Assembly (NCBI GenBank): GCA_029834535.1
Contig: JAQMWT010000309.1
Location: forward strand, 248,001-312,000
From: Chrysophaeum taylorii
Taxonomy: Eukaryota; Sar; Pelagophyceae; Pelagomonadales; Pelagomonadaceae
DNA: 64,000 nucleotides
Reading direction: 5' to 3'
Position numbers and translations under genes: made by a program. Under the pieces are notes generated by a model that was given only the letters and a program-made list of their open reading frames with translations, was not told the DNA's origin and made no database searches. Shown here piece by piece: positions 20,428 to 31,915 of this stretch (its first letter is position 1; every line of letters begins with the position of its first letter).

Positions 20428-20905
20428 ACGACCATAGGAGGGCTCGGAGCTTGGCGGGTCCCAGTTGTTCGCAGGTTCGGATATTCCGACGCCAAATCTC
20501 GTCGGGGTCCTCGACGACGTTCCGGAGGGCGCGGGCCACGTCGTCCTCGTGGAGAAAGTGGAGGAGGGGGTAGGGCGACCTGTTGGTCCAATCCCCGACA
20601 CCACCACCCTCTTCAAACCGGTACTCGGGATGAAAGGTCGCCAGCTGGACGACCCCCCGAAGCCCCGCATCGTCGATTTCCGCGTCGACGTCGCCGGCGA
20701 TCCTCAAGTACTCTTCGAAGCTGCACGGCTCGAGTACAACGATCGACGTGCTCGTCCCCTTGGCGGCAACGAGTCGCATCTCTTCCAACGCCTCGGCGAC
20801 CCCGCCGCGCCGGACGCTCAGATCGGCGCCTGCAGCCCACGGACAAAACCGCAGGTCAATCACACCTCGAACCCAGGCCCATGTCGCGGCGACCGGACAC
20901 AGCAT
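20402..20905 (-). CDS. DUF1415 family protein
   Basis: 167 residues from an ATG, close to the usual size of this uncharacterised family of bacteria and algae. Family features seen are a start of the type WVRGVIDLRFCPWA (usual: WLERAVIGLNLCPFA), then VVQLATFHPEYRFEEGG and TNRSPYPLLHFLHEDDVARAL. The Cys-Pro, the HPxY and the NRSPYP motifs are all kept, so the fold should be intact. Function is unknown; conserved Cys and His suggest a ligand or metal site, which is inference. It converges on the GrpE gene with 26 bp of overlapping coding sequence. Confidence 0.85.
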   Translation of the reverse strand: MLCPVAATWAWVRGVIDLRFCPWAAGADLSVRRGGVAEALEEMRLVAAKGTSTSIVVLEPCSFEEYLRIAGDVDAEIDDAGLRGVVQLATFHPEYRFEEGGGVGDWTNRSPYPLLHFLHEDDVARALRNVVEDPDEIWRRNIRTCEQLGPAKLRALLWSSSHYAVSE

Positions 20906-22920
20906 TCTAATCCTTACCCTAGGAGGTGATGTCGACAGCTATGACGACGGCGCGGTCCTCGGAGACGCGATTGCAGGCCTTCCGGCGAGCTCGGAGTGGA
21001 CAAGACGGGTGGCAACCTCCTTCCGGCACCACCACCGAACAATGAAAGAGCGAATCCAATTAGCCGTTGAATTACGCGCGAGGGTCTCTTGACAACAACG
21101 TCAAGTAATGCCGCTTCGATGATACTCGGAACCTCTAGAATGCTGAGAGGCGATGCACAGTGCTTGAAGTAGTGGAAGCTCCTGGATTCCGCATCCAAAA
21201 CGCAGATGACGATGGAACCTACGGATGTGGATAGCCCGCAGATGCAGCTATTCAACCGATGCACCCGCCGCAATCGAGATGTGTGTTTGCCTCGGCAGAC
21301 GAGACAACGAATGCTTGACTGCAACTATGCTCTTCTTTGAGAGCAAGCGCTGCGCACAGATCACCAAAAAGCTGACGAAGATGCCGCTTCGCTCTCGCAA
21401 AGTTGCCCTGTGCAATCATCAAACACGACATCCCTGTCTGGAAGAAGAATTAAAGTCGACGTCGCGGGGCAACAACATCGGGACTACAACTTTGGGCACC
21501 CACCGTTTAAGGAGACGTCCATCACCACTGGGGAGCAACGCGACATCCCCAGTAGGACACAGAGGTTAATGCGGCGCCGCCGAAGACCTCTGATAGCTCT
21601 CGCATCTTCTCTGGACATCATCCCGCTCTCGCCCTTCACGATGCACGGGCTAAGCGAGCTCATGAGCCCTTTCTCCCTCCGACGGGCTTTGAGATTGATT
21701 GTGCGCCAGGCAATTATATATACCGATAGTCAAAACGGACTCCCGCCCGAAGAGACGGACGCAGTCGCGTGATTGGGCGATTTGTGCCGAGAGCGGCATG
21801 CATTTTTGAAAGAAGTTGCCCGCTTTGCAATGCGAGTGCGGGTACCAATCAGCAGCCCGCGTTGTGCCTTGGACACGGAAAGGCGCAGCGATCCAGACAC
21901 CAGGAACAGACGTCCCGCGAGCGTCCGCGAGCTTCCTCACTGTTTTTAACTCACAGAGCATGCGTGGGTGCCAATAGGGCAGTGCTCGTCCGCACGTGGG
22001 ACTTCAGGATTGTGACCAGGAAGTAATGCTGCGTGGGCTCTTTTTTCCGGAGTCGGAAAAGGGTCGAGTGAGCAGACAATTTTGGCTGTGGTATTCAACA
22101 GGGCTGGCGGAGTGAAGTACTTTCTGCAAAATTGACACCGCTTGGATTCAAACGGGGTGCCTGCCACAAGGGTGCTCATGCCCGACGCTTGCAGGCTTTT
22201 TGAAAAGAAAGTCATCTCCGAGTTTATCCACAAACACGATTTACGGATTTGCAACGGAACAACAACGTAAGCTCTGAGAGCGAGCGAGTGGGCTCACACT
22301 CTCTACCACTAATCGAGCAGGGCTCTGGTTGAATTATTCGGATCTTTGGCGGCAGCACGACTGGTGAGTAGTCTTAAAGAGAACGACGCTCCGCGTATGA
22401 AAACAGTATTTAGTGACGTGTTCGCCCTCGTTGAAAAGAGTGGTCACGAACCGGAGCAGCAGCGTTATGGCCGTCTCGACGTTTTTTTTTTTTGTATATC
22501 GTGTGTTCTCCAGTTTAGTGCACGAGCGTTCGTTGCTGAGCGCTGATATGTATGTCTTTGAATGTCTCGACTGCTAAGAGTATGTCCAGGATGAGAACAT
22601 AGAGATAGAAAATTCCATTTAGGGTTAGCCCCCCCCTAACTCTCACACTCACACCTAAACACCCACAAATCGCTGTGTCGAAGACCGTGCTGCTCTTTGT
22701 GTCGTTAGAGGACAGGACGAAAGGCAGCACTACCACTGCCACCATTCTCTACCAGAGGCACAGTGATTTTTACTGTTCTCTAGGTGTGGACCCAGTCCGG
22801 TACTGGTAGAGAAACGTCCTCCGAAAGACATCGATCTCCATCGACAACTCGGACAAAGACTCAGGATTTCCAGAAAAGAGCAATCTCCTGAAGTTCCTGA
22901 AAGTTCTAGGACCGTAGTCA
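20906..22920. other. No recognisable intact gene; one relic block
   Basis: At about 21310-21410 (+) there is a block encoding LTATMLFFESKRCAQI. It resembles the minus-strand DEFPTATLLFESKGCAQF block near 4440, so it is probably a second copy of the same decayed element. A minus-strand ATG-less Cys-containing frame (21946-22254) and a T-run (22484-22495) are the only other things seen. Confidence 0.4.
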
Positions 22921-23701
22921 AGCCTAATCGCTTGCTACCGGTGAAAACGTGTGAACAAAAGTGTGTGAAAGGCAACCAAACAACGCGCAAAACGCAACCC
23001 CGACAACATGGCGACCCACAAGTCCCGAGTCTGGAAGTAGCAACGCAATTCGCTACACAACAAGCTCTCTGGCACCAGCTCCGAGCTGATTTGCAACTGT
23101 TCAAAGCTGATTTAGCTAATCAAAGCGCCAAACTCGCTGCCGAAAATGCTGCGCTCGCCGCAAAAATCGCTGCCACCGCAAGCATCGCAGCTCAAGACGA
23201 GCAACTCGATCACGACGAGCAACTCGACCAGGACGACCAACTTGAACTGGCTTCCCCACCAGCTGTTCTTACGGAAATCCCCCTCGAGCTAACTTATCAC
23301 GAAGTCACGACCGAAGAACCGATCATCTCGATGGTCACCCCTCCTCGTGCTGTTCAACACGTTCTCGAACATGAACACCAGCCACCTCATGCCATCCACT
23401 CCGCCGGATGTCAAACACCCCACGGCAAAGTCTCAGACCACCCCACTGCCTTCCCTCCGGACCCAGGCATCGCCAAGGTTACTCCACAACCTGGCACACC
23501 CCGCGTTCACGAGGACACTCCACCTTGTTCGAAAAAATATCGCACCAGCAATGTTGAACACTCCACAACCACCACCACTACACATTACTCCCTTCACTCC
23601 ACCAACCCCACCGGAGCCTCCACCTCCTTCACGGGAGCCTATCAAGTTCCCCAACATCCTCGTCAACCCCTTCGTCGCGACACTCGTTTCCTTCCTGATA
23701 T

Positions 23702-23960
23702 GATCATGCCACCTACGGCCATGACGGCCCCGGCACCATCATCCATGTCCAAGCCCCCACCGCGGCTAAAGCTCCTGCCGCCCCACCGTCCGACCCTCCT
23801 GTCCGATATCCATCATCTTCTGCAAATCACTCTCCTCAAGACTTTCATCTCCACCCACAAGACCATGCCACCTACGGCCACGACGACCCCGGCACTTTCA
23901 TTACTACCTCAGCTCCTTCCGCGGCTCAAGCTACTGCCGCCCAAAAATCGGACCCTCCTG
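23702..23960 (+). repeat. Two ~168-bp tandem units inside the 7-kb tract
   Basis: The block ATGCCACCTACGGCCA-GACG...CCGCGGCT(A/C)AAGCT is present at about 23705 and again at 23873. A weaker third copy begins near 24020. In another frame it reads DHATYGHDGPGT / DHATYGHDDPGT, which is more protein-like than the longest open frame. Confidence 0.6.
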
Positions 23961-24844
23961 ACCGACCATCATCACCTTTCGAAAGTCGCTGTCCCCCCGA
24001 TTTTAATCTCCACCCGTGTGATTACGCACTCCACGGCTACGACCCTTCTCCCGTCTCCACCCAAGCAACACACCACCTTCTTTCTCTCAAAGTTCCAATG
24101 CACCTCCGTCTGCGCTCCAACGCGAGTTGGCCACCACTCAGGCTGCATTCCGCTCCCAAACCGCTGACTTGGCCGCAATCAAGGCCACGCTCACTCTCAT
24201 TGACGACGCTTTGTCCTCCACAGCTGCCAAACTCACCATAACCGACGCCGTCCTAGCTTTCGCCACTGCCCAGCTCGCCATCCAAGCTGACGAGTTGGTC
24301 TCCGCCCACGCGGTTCTCCATCTCACCCACACCCAGTTCAAGGCACTCGAAACTGCGCACGCTGATATCCGCCGCAAGTCCCACTTTGAAACCAACGCCC
24401 TTCTCCACACCATTCTTACCTCCTTCTTAGATGCCACCCACCCCACCCAAGCTGCTGCATCGCCTCTTTCCCCTCCTTTCCCCATTCACCACCTACCTTC
24501 ATCCCCTTCCGAACCAACCTCCAGTGCCTCTCTCCCGATTCTCCCCGAGTATCATCACCACCTCCACGGATGTCCTGGACGCGGCTCTCCTGGTTCACCA
24601 CCCACTCCGTCTACCCATTCTCAACCCCCCGCCATCTCTGGCCCCTCCTCCTCTGCCAAATCACTCTTCGCCTCTCTGGCACCCCCTGAACCCCTTTGCA
24701 CCCGCTCGCCTTCTCAGCCACCTGGTTCATTCCAACTCGACCACATCCCCGCGTCCGAGTTGCGAGGGCGTACATCCAATACTGGCGACCGTACCCCCAC
24801 CAACGGCGACGTTCTCCACGTGCAAAGTCACACCAAGAAACAAG

Positions 24845-25150
24845 ACCACCAACATCAAGATTCGACAACTTCGGAATCAGCAACAGACAGCTCTATCTAC
24901 GACCATCAAGCGGTCACAGCATGCATAAAGGCTTCCTCTCTCGTTGGGCACAACGGTCCAGACAGCAGCCTTGCCGACGAGCAAAGCGAAACCAAGAAGC
25001 ACAACAACGCAGATCAAGAGTCGACAAATTCCGAATTATCAACAGACAGCTCTCTCCTTGATGGTCATGATCACCATCATGCTGCCAAGACATGCACAAG
25101 GGCTTCTTCTCTCTTCGGGCACGACGGCCCAGGAAGCAGTCTTGTCGAAG
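24845..25150 (+). repeat. Tandem ~150-bp coding-like repeat
   Basis: A segment encoding S(E/D)SATDSSIYD...ASSLVGHNGPDSSLA is followed by a second one, NSELSTDSSLLDG...ASSLFGHDGPGSSLV. Synonymous-like differences between copies hint at past selection on the protein in this frame. Confidence 0.55.
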
Positions 25151-28100
25151 GAACGCCAAGCCACCTCGTTCCCACTTTCGACAAGTATAGAACAAGACAC
25201 TTCGAGAGATGTTCCCGAGTATTACGCCTACATCGACTATGGCAACCACACTCAAGGACCCATGGCCCCACCGTGTTCAATGCCCCAGGCACCAGAGCCG
25301 CAGGCTACTGACAACATCCTCTCGGATTCAGCCCCCCGGTCTGGCACATACAGTGAAGAAGCAAGACCAACTTCACTAGCCTCGAAGATGGTCTCCCCGA
25401 CCATTCCAGATCAGCCGCCTGATCCAAGCGCCATCATCAATGCCCCCGCAATGCCGTATCCACAAGGACAAGACACGCTGTCAACGGTTCCACGGTCACC
25501 ATACTCGCAGGAACTCACCGCACCTGCAGGTACCAGCTCAGATTCGCAAGGCACTCCCGCCTTGATCGATATCTCTCGATCAGCCGCTCCCGATCACTTC
25601 GAAGCTGGTTCCACCTCGCTGCCTTCTCTCCCCGATGACAGGCGCGCACTGCCGCTCACCGGCGCTCGCTGCTGCACCCACCATCCACCTTTTCGGCCGG
25701 ATGCACCGGGTGACACTGCTCAGCAGGTTGCATGGACCCATCTGCGATCACCATGTCACGATTCGATGGATGTCATCGCACGAGCATCAGTCGCAGCACA
25801 TCACCACCCGCTCTTCAACTCTCAGTCAGAGGACGCACTCCTTTCGGCTGCCGACCCTTATGTCTCACCGCGACCAAGCTTCTGGCAAGCCTTCCCCATG
25901 GCCGCAGTAACAGACATAGACTTCGAGAGTTCCGAATGCCCCGATCAGCCGCAAACTATGCACGATTCTATTGCGACCACTACGGTCCTTTATGTCCCCT
26001 TGCATAGCTCTCTTCTGGACGCCACACGCTTGCGCTGCCTCCGGAAAATCGATGTTGCGCTCTCAGGAGACATTCTCCGCGCGCACTGCACAGACTCGCT
26101 CCACCTGGACCGCTTCTGTGAGCGTTTTCGCATAACAGGAATGTACGACGAATGTTCCACGCCAGCTACCGGCTCCACCGCAAACATGCACCCTAGTCAC
26201 GCACGTTGCCTCCCTCAAAAGCGTCTTATCGCTCGGCACGTCACTCCTCGTTCGAGGACGCAAGTCACATGCCCGCACCTTCGAATGCACTACACGCCTA
26301 TGGGCAACCTTGGTCACTACGGCACTCGCTGCTCTGGTCCCCGCATCTCCGCCATTGAGGATGCACCCAACATGACTGACCCTTCCATCGCCCTTGGTTC
26401 TACTGCACTCTCCTTCGGCGATCCCCCTTTTCGATTTCCCGCACTGGAACCCAAGCATTCCAGGCCGGATACTCTCCACTACGGGATCTCAACTCACGCG
26501 CCCATCTGCACTACCTTGCAGACAGGTCAGCCGCGCACAACACCCCTTTTGGCACTGACTTCGGAACACTCGCATAACACGATTTTGCTCTTGGAGCGTG
26601 ACACGCTTCTCGATGCTCTCCGCGTCACCGCCTTTAACACCAAGACACTCGTCATTTCCGCCGACGCTCTGCGCCGCCACGTGTTTCACGACCTTCCGAT
26701 CACCAACATAAGTCGATCGCGCCCGCACAACGTCGCGCACGCCTTACGAGGGCGCATTTCAATTGGTGATCTCACAGGTCTTTCGATGCATTCTCCGACA
26801 TCCGACTTTGAACTTACGAGTCACTGTATGGCAATCCCCAGTGCCAAAACGTCTGACGCTGCACAATCATGTCTCTGGAACTCCAAAGCCACAGAAACTG
26901 CCAGACAAGAAAGCACTCAGCTCTCCACATCTGCTCAACAGCTACTTAAAGTCTCGAACATAGCAACCAGTACTATCTCGCAGTCTCTATTGGACGACAA
27001 GACGAAAGATAAGACCACAACGGCCAGCTACACCAGCCAACTCATTGATGTAGCAGACGAGACAACCCAAACCAACTGCACAGCAAGGTTCCAGACTATG
27101 CAGACGATGCCCAGGTCCAACGCTCAATTGCTCGACCACGCACACGCTCTGTCACCCGACCTTGCACTGCTACTGGCTCTTGTCTCATTCATAACTGATG
27201 CATCCCATCCGATGGATCAGTCCTTCATATATGTCCCGCTCGCAGGAGCACTACCGTAGGACACACAGGTACATCAACGTGAAGATACAGGTAAGCGCAC
27301 CACGATCACGCGCACAAGCTCATTGCGCCTATCTGATCACCACGAGATGAAGCTACAGCTTTGCTTGTTCCCTTCGCCTCTGGAAGACAAAGGCCGCCTT
27401 CCAGCCTCCCAGGCACCTGACCCGTCCCTGTCGCTGCAATCCGCATTAGCACAGACGATATCGCATCTCTGCACGACTGCAGATCAGGCACAAGCCAATG
27501 TCAGCATTCACCAGAGTCATGCGCACCCGCTGGAATCTTACCAGCACGGCTACCTCAGCCAGGCAGATCACTGCACCATCTCGGTCTTCCCTGACACCAG
27601 GTTGACGCATCGCTCATTCGCGACAACCTCATGTCATCTATTGGACGACCATGATCTCGAGCATGAACTCATCGCAACTTTTGAGTCATACCCAAAAAGG
27701 AATCCTACATTGGAGTCACCTCAGCCACGCCCACAGAAACCTTGGCTACCAGACGCCACCCATGTGCTCGTGGTTTCTCCATTGGTTTCCTCCAGAGCTT
27801 TTGACTGCAGCAGAGACAACATGCACAACCCTCCCATGCGACTATTTTCCCCGCATTCTGTTTGGGACACAAGCATTTACTTCATGTCAGACGTTTACGC
27901 TCATATTACCGCCACACACGGCAACCAAGATAGACATGGACTGCGTTCCACCCTCATCTCTGAGCGTTACCCCCGACATGCTGCTCCCGGCACTACTAGC
28001 CAGTCCCATCTCGTCTGATTCAGCTCCCATCGCCTTGTATGATGACGTCATACGTCATATTCCGATTACAGCCCAGACACCGCACAGGCTCCTATGCACT

Positions 28101-30057
28101 CGCGACGCCCCTCTCGGCTTAGACTACCAACATTGCGCCATCCTTATGGTACACTCACAGTCAACTGAGATGCACGCTCGCTTGCCGCACAGTACGATGC
28201 CCGAACACCTTTTGGTTCAAGATAAGCAGAACACTGTCGTCTCAGCCACCGCTGACGCGCCCCCTCCGACCGCCGCCCGGCTCCGCGCTCGTTCCGCAAC
28301 CACGGTCTCTCCGCCACACCGGCAATTCGAAGATTTCACCCAGTTCGAATTACGAGGGCGCAATCGTTTTCCACCGCCGACAAGATCTGTTTCGATTCGT
28401 ATCAGTCACGTCTCCTATGGCAATTCTGGCTACATCGGAACTCACCTCAAGGCGCGTACCGAAGTCACTCTTTCTAAGGACCTCTGTCACACGCCAAGAC
28501 CTGATGAGCACTCGTCGTTCCTCCCCGCTTCGACGCGACTCCGGACGACCCAATCCCCGACGATTTGTGATGACACTAAGTTCCGTCATCAATGCAATTC
28601 CGAACCTCCCACGCTCTTCCGTCAGTCTCGTGCAGGTCACACCTCTCAAGTTTCAGCTCGCTCGATTTTATCCTGCATGCTGCCATATGCAAATGAAGTT
28701 CTGTCACGCCAACGCCACACGTCGCAGTTGTCGCCAGTCTCGCGCAACAAATGCCCGCCACTAAATGATAGCCGCACGCAGAGTCCTTTGCTCACCTCTT
28801 TTAACGTCCCTCCCAGCACTATGCTTGACGTTGAAGCTCTGCACCACTATGGTTCGGTTACAACACAACTTCACGCGACGTCCTCGCCCAATTCTGATCA
28901 TGTTTCGCATCTGTCTACATTACTGTCAGAATCCTGCTTCGGACACAGCTCAGACTGCACTTGCGTATTACGCTCTTATGACGCACCCGGTTCGCTCCTC
29001 TCCGTTCACAAAGCAGGTTCCATCTTGCAGAAGTCTGAGCCCAACAGCCGCCATTGCGATTCGCACCCAGTCGACACTTTCCGTAGCACCCGCGAGGATA
29101 TCCCCCAATCTCCACAGGTTGTTGGACACGCGCTCTGCTCTCGGCATTCTACCGGATGTCACTCCCGCACACCGCTAGCCCCACCCAGTTGTGTTACGAA
29201 TCAAGGGAAGTCAACTGCCATGCCTATCTCTTCCTCCATTCCCGCACACTCGGTGCTAGCCACAGTCTCGCATGACTCCTTATCGGACAGTTCTCGCATT
29301 ATGGACGTCACCTCACATCATGTTCATTCTTCGGACATCCCCCGTCCACAGATTAATCCTCTCTTGAAACATACGCTCCCAACGCGTTGTATGCTGTACA
29401 GCTCTCGCATATCGACACCACCCTTCTGTCGAATGTCTCATCTTTCAGTCACGGCACGATTCACCAGGGATGCACCACGCTCCCTCGCGCTTGTACATCA
29501 AGGGAAGTTTGATATTCTGGTGAAAACGACTCCGGACATAAAATGAATACTGGATCAGTCGATTGTCACAGTTCAGGATTGCTTTGCCGAATAGAAAACG
29601 AAAGATGTGGCTCCGATCATACCTTCGAAGTCAACTCTCCCTCTGGCACGGACAAAATCTTCAAACAGTCCATCGCCTTCAGGCATTTACTCCTGTTGCC
29701 CAACTCTTCTGCACAGGGCACTGACTGTTCTGCACGGGACACGCGCCTGTATCCACCATCATACGCGATACACTCGCAAACCTCAGTTCCAGCCCAATCA
29801 TCTTTCGATGATAGCCACTGGCGACTTCCACCAGATCACAACTCCAAGTCTACAGCAAATTTAGAGTTTTCATATTTATGGCCACCCCCAGACAACTTTA
29901 TCCTGATATCATCATCGCACCATGATTACCTGCACGTTATTTTAGATGCTCATAGTTTAGCTTCAGCTGTCCCACACTACACTCAGGACGTAACACTTGT
30001 CTGATTACGGCCCGAGTCTGATGTCAGAATGTGGCTTGTGTGCCGTTTCTTTCATGG

Positions 30058-30097
30058 CTAGGGTTAGGGATTAACCCAAGCCCTAACGCTTACCCTG
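30058..30097 (+). promoter_or_regulatory. TTAGGG/CCCTAAC motifs before the phosphatase start
   Basis: Within 40 bp of the ATG are CTAGGGTTAGGGATTAACCC and CCCTAACGCTTACCCT, resembling plant telo-box elements (AAACCCTAA). A similar motif precedes the DUF202 gene. The regulatory role is inference. Confidence 0.35.
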
Positions 30098-30691
30098 ATG
30101 CTTGCCACCATCGTCTTAGTGCGGCACGGCGTGTCAGAAATGAACGTCGCTCTCGCTAGACAGCCCTGGGGGAGCCCGGGGTTCAAGGACCCCGAGATCC
30201 GCGACTCTGGACTAACGGCGTGCGGCGTCGCGGCCGCGCAGCGTATCGAGGCCCCCCCCGTTGACCTCGTAGTCGCGAGTCCGTTGACCCGCGCCCTCCA
30301 GACCGCGGCCGCCGCGTATCCCCAGGGTGGTATCGCCCTGCCGCTCGCCGCGGAACGGGTCTACCTATCGTCGGACCTCGGAACGCCACGTTCCGAGTTA
30401 CAGCAAAAATGGCCCCAATTTGATTTCGTCGGCGACGAAAATTGGTGGTACGAGGCGGACGGCCCGGAGTGGCGGCCGCCCGGTACCTACGTCTGTCCCG
30501 GCGAACCCAAGGACGCTTTCGTCGACCGGATGGACCGCCTCCTAACCTGGCTCCGTGCCCGGCCCGAGAAGAAGATAGCCCTCGTCTCGCACTGGGGGGT
30601 CATCGCTTCTCTCACCGGCCGCGATTTCGACAACTGCGAACTCCAGACGCTCCGATTGGACGCCCTGCGCGTCAGAAACCCGATTTATTAA
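30098..30691 (+). CDS. Histidine phosphatase (phosphoglycerate-mutase-like)
   Basis: 197 residues starting at ATG. The family signature LVRHGVSEMN holds the catalytic His10 in the RHG motif. SPLTRALQTA brings Arg65 to the phosphate pocket, and the second catalytic His is in VSHWGV (His165). An acidic donor is probably in the LAAERVYLSSD segment. These are the core residues of the branch-1 histidine phosphatase superfamily, so the enzyme is likely active. A WW pair and the PGEPKDAFVDRMDRLLTWL helix resemble plant and fungal PGM-like phosphatases of unknown substrate more than glycolytic mutases. No transit peptide is visible. Repeated TTAGGG / CCCTAAC motifs lie just upstream. Confidence 0.92.
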   Translation: MLATIVLVRHGVSEMNVALARQPWGSPGFKDPEIRDSGLTACGVAAAQRIEAPPVDLVVASPLTRALQTAAAAYPQGGIALPLAAERVYLSSDLGTPRSELQQKWPQFDFVGDENWWYEADGPEWRPPGTYVCPGEPKDAFVDRMDRLLTWLRARPEKKIALVSHWGVIASLTGRDFDNCELQTLRLDALRVRNPIY

Positions 30692-30699
30692 ACACCTGT

Positions 30700-30905
30700 C
30701 TGTCTTGAGCACCTTCTCGAGTCGTGGTGCGATGGGTGTGGTCTTTGCAAGATCTATCTGCGGCCTTCTTCGCTGGGCGTTGGTGTCCTCGTCCTATCGT
30801 GCCCGGTGCGCGCGGGGGTTCTAGCGGCTCATTCTTCTTCTAGTCCGCCGTGCCATCCCTTTCCACAAGCGCGGGAAAAGGAGGCGGCTGTAAACTTCGC
30901 ACCAA

Positions 30906-30951
<46 letters not shown>

Positions 30952-31255
30952 GGAATGTCGACGTGGTATTATCTAAGGCTTGTGACTGATCAAAGCGCAG
31001 ACGTGTGACGTGCGCGCTTTCTGAGGTCGCCGGGGGAAAGAAAAAATGGTAATCGTCATGAAAGACAGAGTGCAGCGCGCGCAGTACAGACTCATCATAT
31101 TCGAAAGTCCCTTCGCTTCTCTTCCTATCGACCACCAAGCTTGTCCATCGTCTTACCCTATCGAGGAGGAGGAGGAGGAGGAGGAGCCCATTAAAAAAAA
31201 ATGAAGAAGCTAAAAATAGCGACCATACATACATAACTCTTAAGCAGCCCACTCT
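30700..31255. repeat. Intergenic with CT dinucleotide run
   Basis: No gene is recognised. A CT run of about 18 units lies at 30911-30947 and a GGA run at 31162-31180. Confidence 0.75.
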
Positions 31256-31259
31256 AGCA

Positions 31260-31853
31260 TCAAGATGAGGAAATGTCGCAGACGTAGACGAGGGTGAGGG
31301 CGATGCAGAGGAAGCCGAGGAAGTGGGCCTGGCGGGAAAGGCCCGGTCTGCGAAAGGAAGCGAGGTGCTTTGGTCGCGTTAGGACGTCCCTAACCCGCGA
31401 GTAGCGGAGCCAGCCCGTGACGAAGAGCGTGAAGACGGCGACGACGAAGGCGGAGCCGATGACGTAGAGCAGGACATCGACCCAATCGTCGCCGGAGACC
31501 AAGGAAAGGAGCGAGAACGCTACGGAGAGCGTAGAGAGAGAGGTTCGAATCCAGGCAAGCCACGTCCGTTCGTTCGCGAGGTGTGCCTGGACGTTTTCGA
31601 ACTTGATGAGTTGGCGGCCGAAATCATTGCTCGTGTTGGCGGCGGTCTCGATCTCGAGAGATGTGCCGGTGGGGATGTCGCCGGAGAGCGCAACGTAACG
31701 TCTGCCGACTCTGGCGGCGGCGAGGGTGTGCGGGGACACGAGGAACGCGGCGCCGACGAGGGCGCGGACCTCGGCGTCGCTCGCGCGGCCGTACCACGCC
31801 ACCTCCTTGGTCGCCGTGCCCAAGTGCACCGTGACCCTCGTCGCGTCACACAT
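31260..31853 (-). CDS. DUF202 membrane protein (VTC1/YidH-like)
   Basis: 197 residues from the ATG at 31851-31853; an earlier in-frame start would be TTG and is unlikely. The N-terminal ~85 residues are soluble (HLGTATKEVAWYGRAS...) and not assigned. The DUF202 signature follows: NVQAHLANERTWLAWIRTSLSTL, leading into the first of three membrane helices (VAFSLLSLV; VLLYVIGSAFVVAVFTLFVTG; FLGFLCIALTLVYVC). This domain is found in the VTC1 subunit of the eukaryotic vacuolar polyphosphate polymerase and in bacterial YidH. A role in polyphosphate or acidic-vacuole membranes is possible but not shown. Divergent to the fusion gene, with 62 bp between the starts. Confidence 0.85.
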   Translation of the reverse strand: MCDATRVTVHLGTATKEVAWYGRASDAEVRALVGAAFLVSPHTLAAARVGRRYVALSGDIPTGTSLEIETAANTSNDFGRQLIKFENVQAHLANERTWLAWIRTSLSTLSVAFSLLSLVSGDDWVDVLLYVIGSAFVVAVFTLFVTGWLRYSRVRDVLTRPKHLASFRRPGLSRQAHFLGFLCIALTLVYVCDISSS

Positions 31854-31915
31854 ATGGTTAGGGTTTAGGAGGAGTAAAACACTCAAAAAGGGAGCGGTTT
31901 TTTAGGGGTAAAAGG
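31854..31915. promoter_or_regulatory. 62-bp divergent promoter with telo-box
   Basis: The full interval between the start codons of the DUF202 gene and the fusion gene. It contains TTAGGGTTTAGGAGGAG; TTAGGGTTT at 31858-31866 is the reverse complement of the plant telo-box AAACCCTAA. The T-run TTTTTT precedes the fusion start. Function is inferred from position only. Confidence 0.5.

Larger units (their letters stand above)
22930..30004 (+). other. 7-kb unrecognised tract with staggered long open frames
   Basis: Long plus-strand open frames follow and overlap one another: 22932-24167, 24127-25311, 24944-27259, 27323-28018, 27651-29546 and 29543-30004. Only the last two start with ATG. The plus strand is rich in C and A and poor in G, which by itself lowers stop-codon frequency, so long frames are weaker evidence of coding than usual. 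Predicted products are rich in His, Pro, Thr and Ser. Two stretches look truly protein-like: an Ala-rich coiled coil (about 23060-23190) and a second one (about 24110-24420, RELATTQAAF...). Internal tandem repeats occur near 23700-24000 and 24840-25140. I recognise no reverse transcriptase, integrase, protease or transposase motif. It could be a frameshifted gene for a repetitive coiled-coil protein, a spliced gene or an unknown large element. Confidence 0.4.
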
